Source: Psoroptes ovis
Taxonomy: Eukaryota; Arthropoda; Arachnida; Sarcoptiformes; Psoroptidae
Reading direction: 5' to 3'
Assembly: GCA_002943765.1 (NCBI GenBank)
Contig: PQWQ01000004.1
Span: 3,162,001-3,226,000, forward strand
DNA length: 64,000 bases
Shown: one piece after another, positions 63,086 through 64,000 of the stretch
How positions within the stretch are numbered: position 1 is the stretch's first letter
Layout: every line of letters starts with the position of its first letter
Translations under genes and position numbers: made by a program
Notes under the pieces: model-generated
What the model was told of the DNA's origin: nothing
What the model saw: only the letters and a program-made list of their open reading frames with translations
The model's database searches: none

Positions 63086-64000
63086 TAGTCTAAGCTAATA
63101 CTAATAAACTGTGAATTTACATTGAAATACATTGTTATTTCAGTCGATCAATGTATACAGAAGTGCAAAAAAAAAATTGATTAATTAAAATTGAAATTTA
63201 TTGTTTAAAAAAAAACTCAAAGGTATAATCTTGATTTTTTGAATTGATGAACGAAGAAAATAGAGAAGAGACTACTTTGAAAAAATCAAAATCTAAAATT
63301 TGAACAAATTTGTCCAAGAATTTTGACTGAAAAATAATGAACAGTTTTTAAAAAAAAAACTTATTCAAAAATTCATTTTGAATTCAAATCACAACATTCA
63401 AATTATTGACATTTTCACTCATTTATTTGAACGCTGACGACATTGTTGTTGTTGTTGTTGTTGAGCTGTTTTCATAGCAAATTTTTAGATTTTAAATTTT
63501 GTTTACACAAACAAGACAAAATGCGTGCAAATTTTTTTTTAACAAAAATTGTGTTTATATTTGATTCTATCACGTGTAAACATTTTTTCGATCAAAGAGC
63601 AATTCCAGAGCGAAATTCACTGGTTATTTCGAGCCTTGTTGCAATTTGTGTTTTATTCTAATAATTTTTATAATTAAATCCTCTAAATATATTTATTCTT
63701 CATTTGTGATTTACAAATGGTACCTGGAAACGAAATTTGAAATGAACGAGAAAAAAAACCAATTTGAATTCTGAGGAACTTTTGATTAGTTTTTTTTTGT
63801 TTGGATTTTCGCAATGGTTTATAATGGATACAAAATACGCCTTATAATCATTATTATTATTATTATTATTATTGTTGTTGTTGATTTATATTTAGAAAAT
63901 TTTATATTCTTATTAAATATGAAAATAACCAACAAAAATAAACAAATATTTTAGTCTAAGTTCAATTCAAAATGTTTTGAAACCAAAACAATGAAGCTTT
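63086..64000. other. Non-coding right end
   Basis: 0.9 kb of AT-rich DNA with (TTG)n near 63443-63462 and (TTA)n near 63849-63871. No gene was seen. Confidence 0.5.

Noticed and set aside
1..64000. tRNA, rRNA or CRISPR loci
   Set aside because: No cloverleaf with B-box-like sequence, no rRNA segment and no spaced direct repeats were recognised on either strand.

Overview
The window looks like nuclear DNA of a small-genome arthropod, most likely an astigmatid mite (the group of Dermatophagoides and Sarcoptes). This is inferred from four things: strongly AT-rich DNA, very short introns (mostly about 45-100 bp) with GTAAGT/GTATGT donors, Asn/Gln/His-rich low-complexity tracts inside real proteins, and gene content that includes a Rebers-Riddiford cuticle protein, caudal, a Mesh-type septate-junction protein and an arthropod-type G-alpha-i. 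No bacterial operons, CRISPR arrays, tRNA or rRNA genes were recognised. Layout: 1-381 is the 5' end of a multi-pass membrane protein on the minus strand. 382-9121 is non-coding. 9122-10469 (+) is a complete mevalonate diphosphate decarboxylase, tail-to-tail with SPO11 at 10626-12373 (-). 14228-22088 (-) is the homeobox gene caudal in three coding exons. 22.1-36.2 kb is a gene desert that may carry caudal 5' exons and regulatory DNA. 36253-38538 (-) is a long protein of uncertain family, with a faint resemblance to NELF-B. 41580-42956 (+) is a cuticle protein. 43384-45361 (-) is G-alpha-i in six exons. 47288-48143 (-) encodes a small secreted protein with twelve cysteines in two clusters. 49030-49287 (+) is a possible two-exon microprotein. 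50028-54133 (-) is a Mesh-like NIDO/IPT/AMOP/VWD/Sushi membrane protein in eight exons. 57206-59711 (-) is a compact Dlg5-like PDZ-PDZ-SH3-GK scaffold. 59.7-64.0 kb is mostly non-coding. The exon models were built by hand from splice signals. Every multi-exon model keeps frame across all junctions, and the lengths of MVD (403 aa) and G-alpha-i (355 aa) fit their families. The genes do not form one pathway. Mesh, Dlg5 and G-alpha-i all act at epithelial or cortical membranes in animals, but their proximity here need not be functional. The most interesting items are a SPO11 whose Toprim DxD motif reads D-A-N, the secreted twelve-cysteine protein, four roughly 80-bp mariner-like terminal-inverted-repeat elements of two related types, two strong hairpins in the left gene desert, and two small candidate genes.
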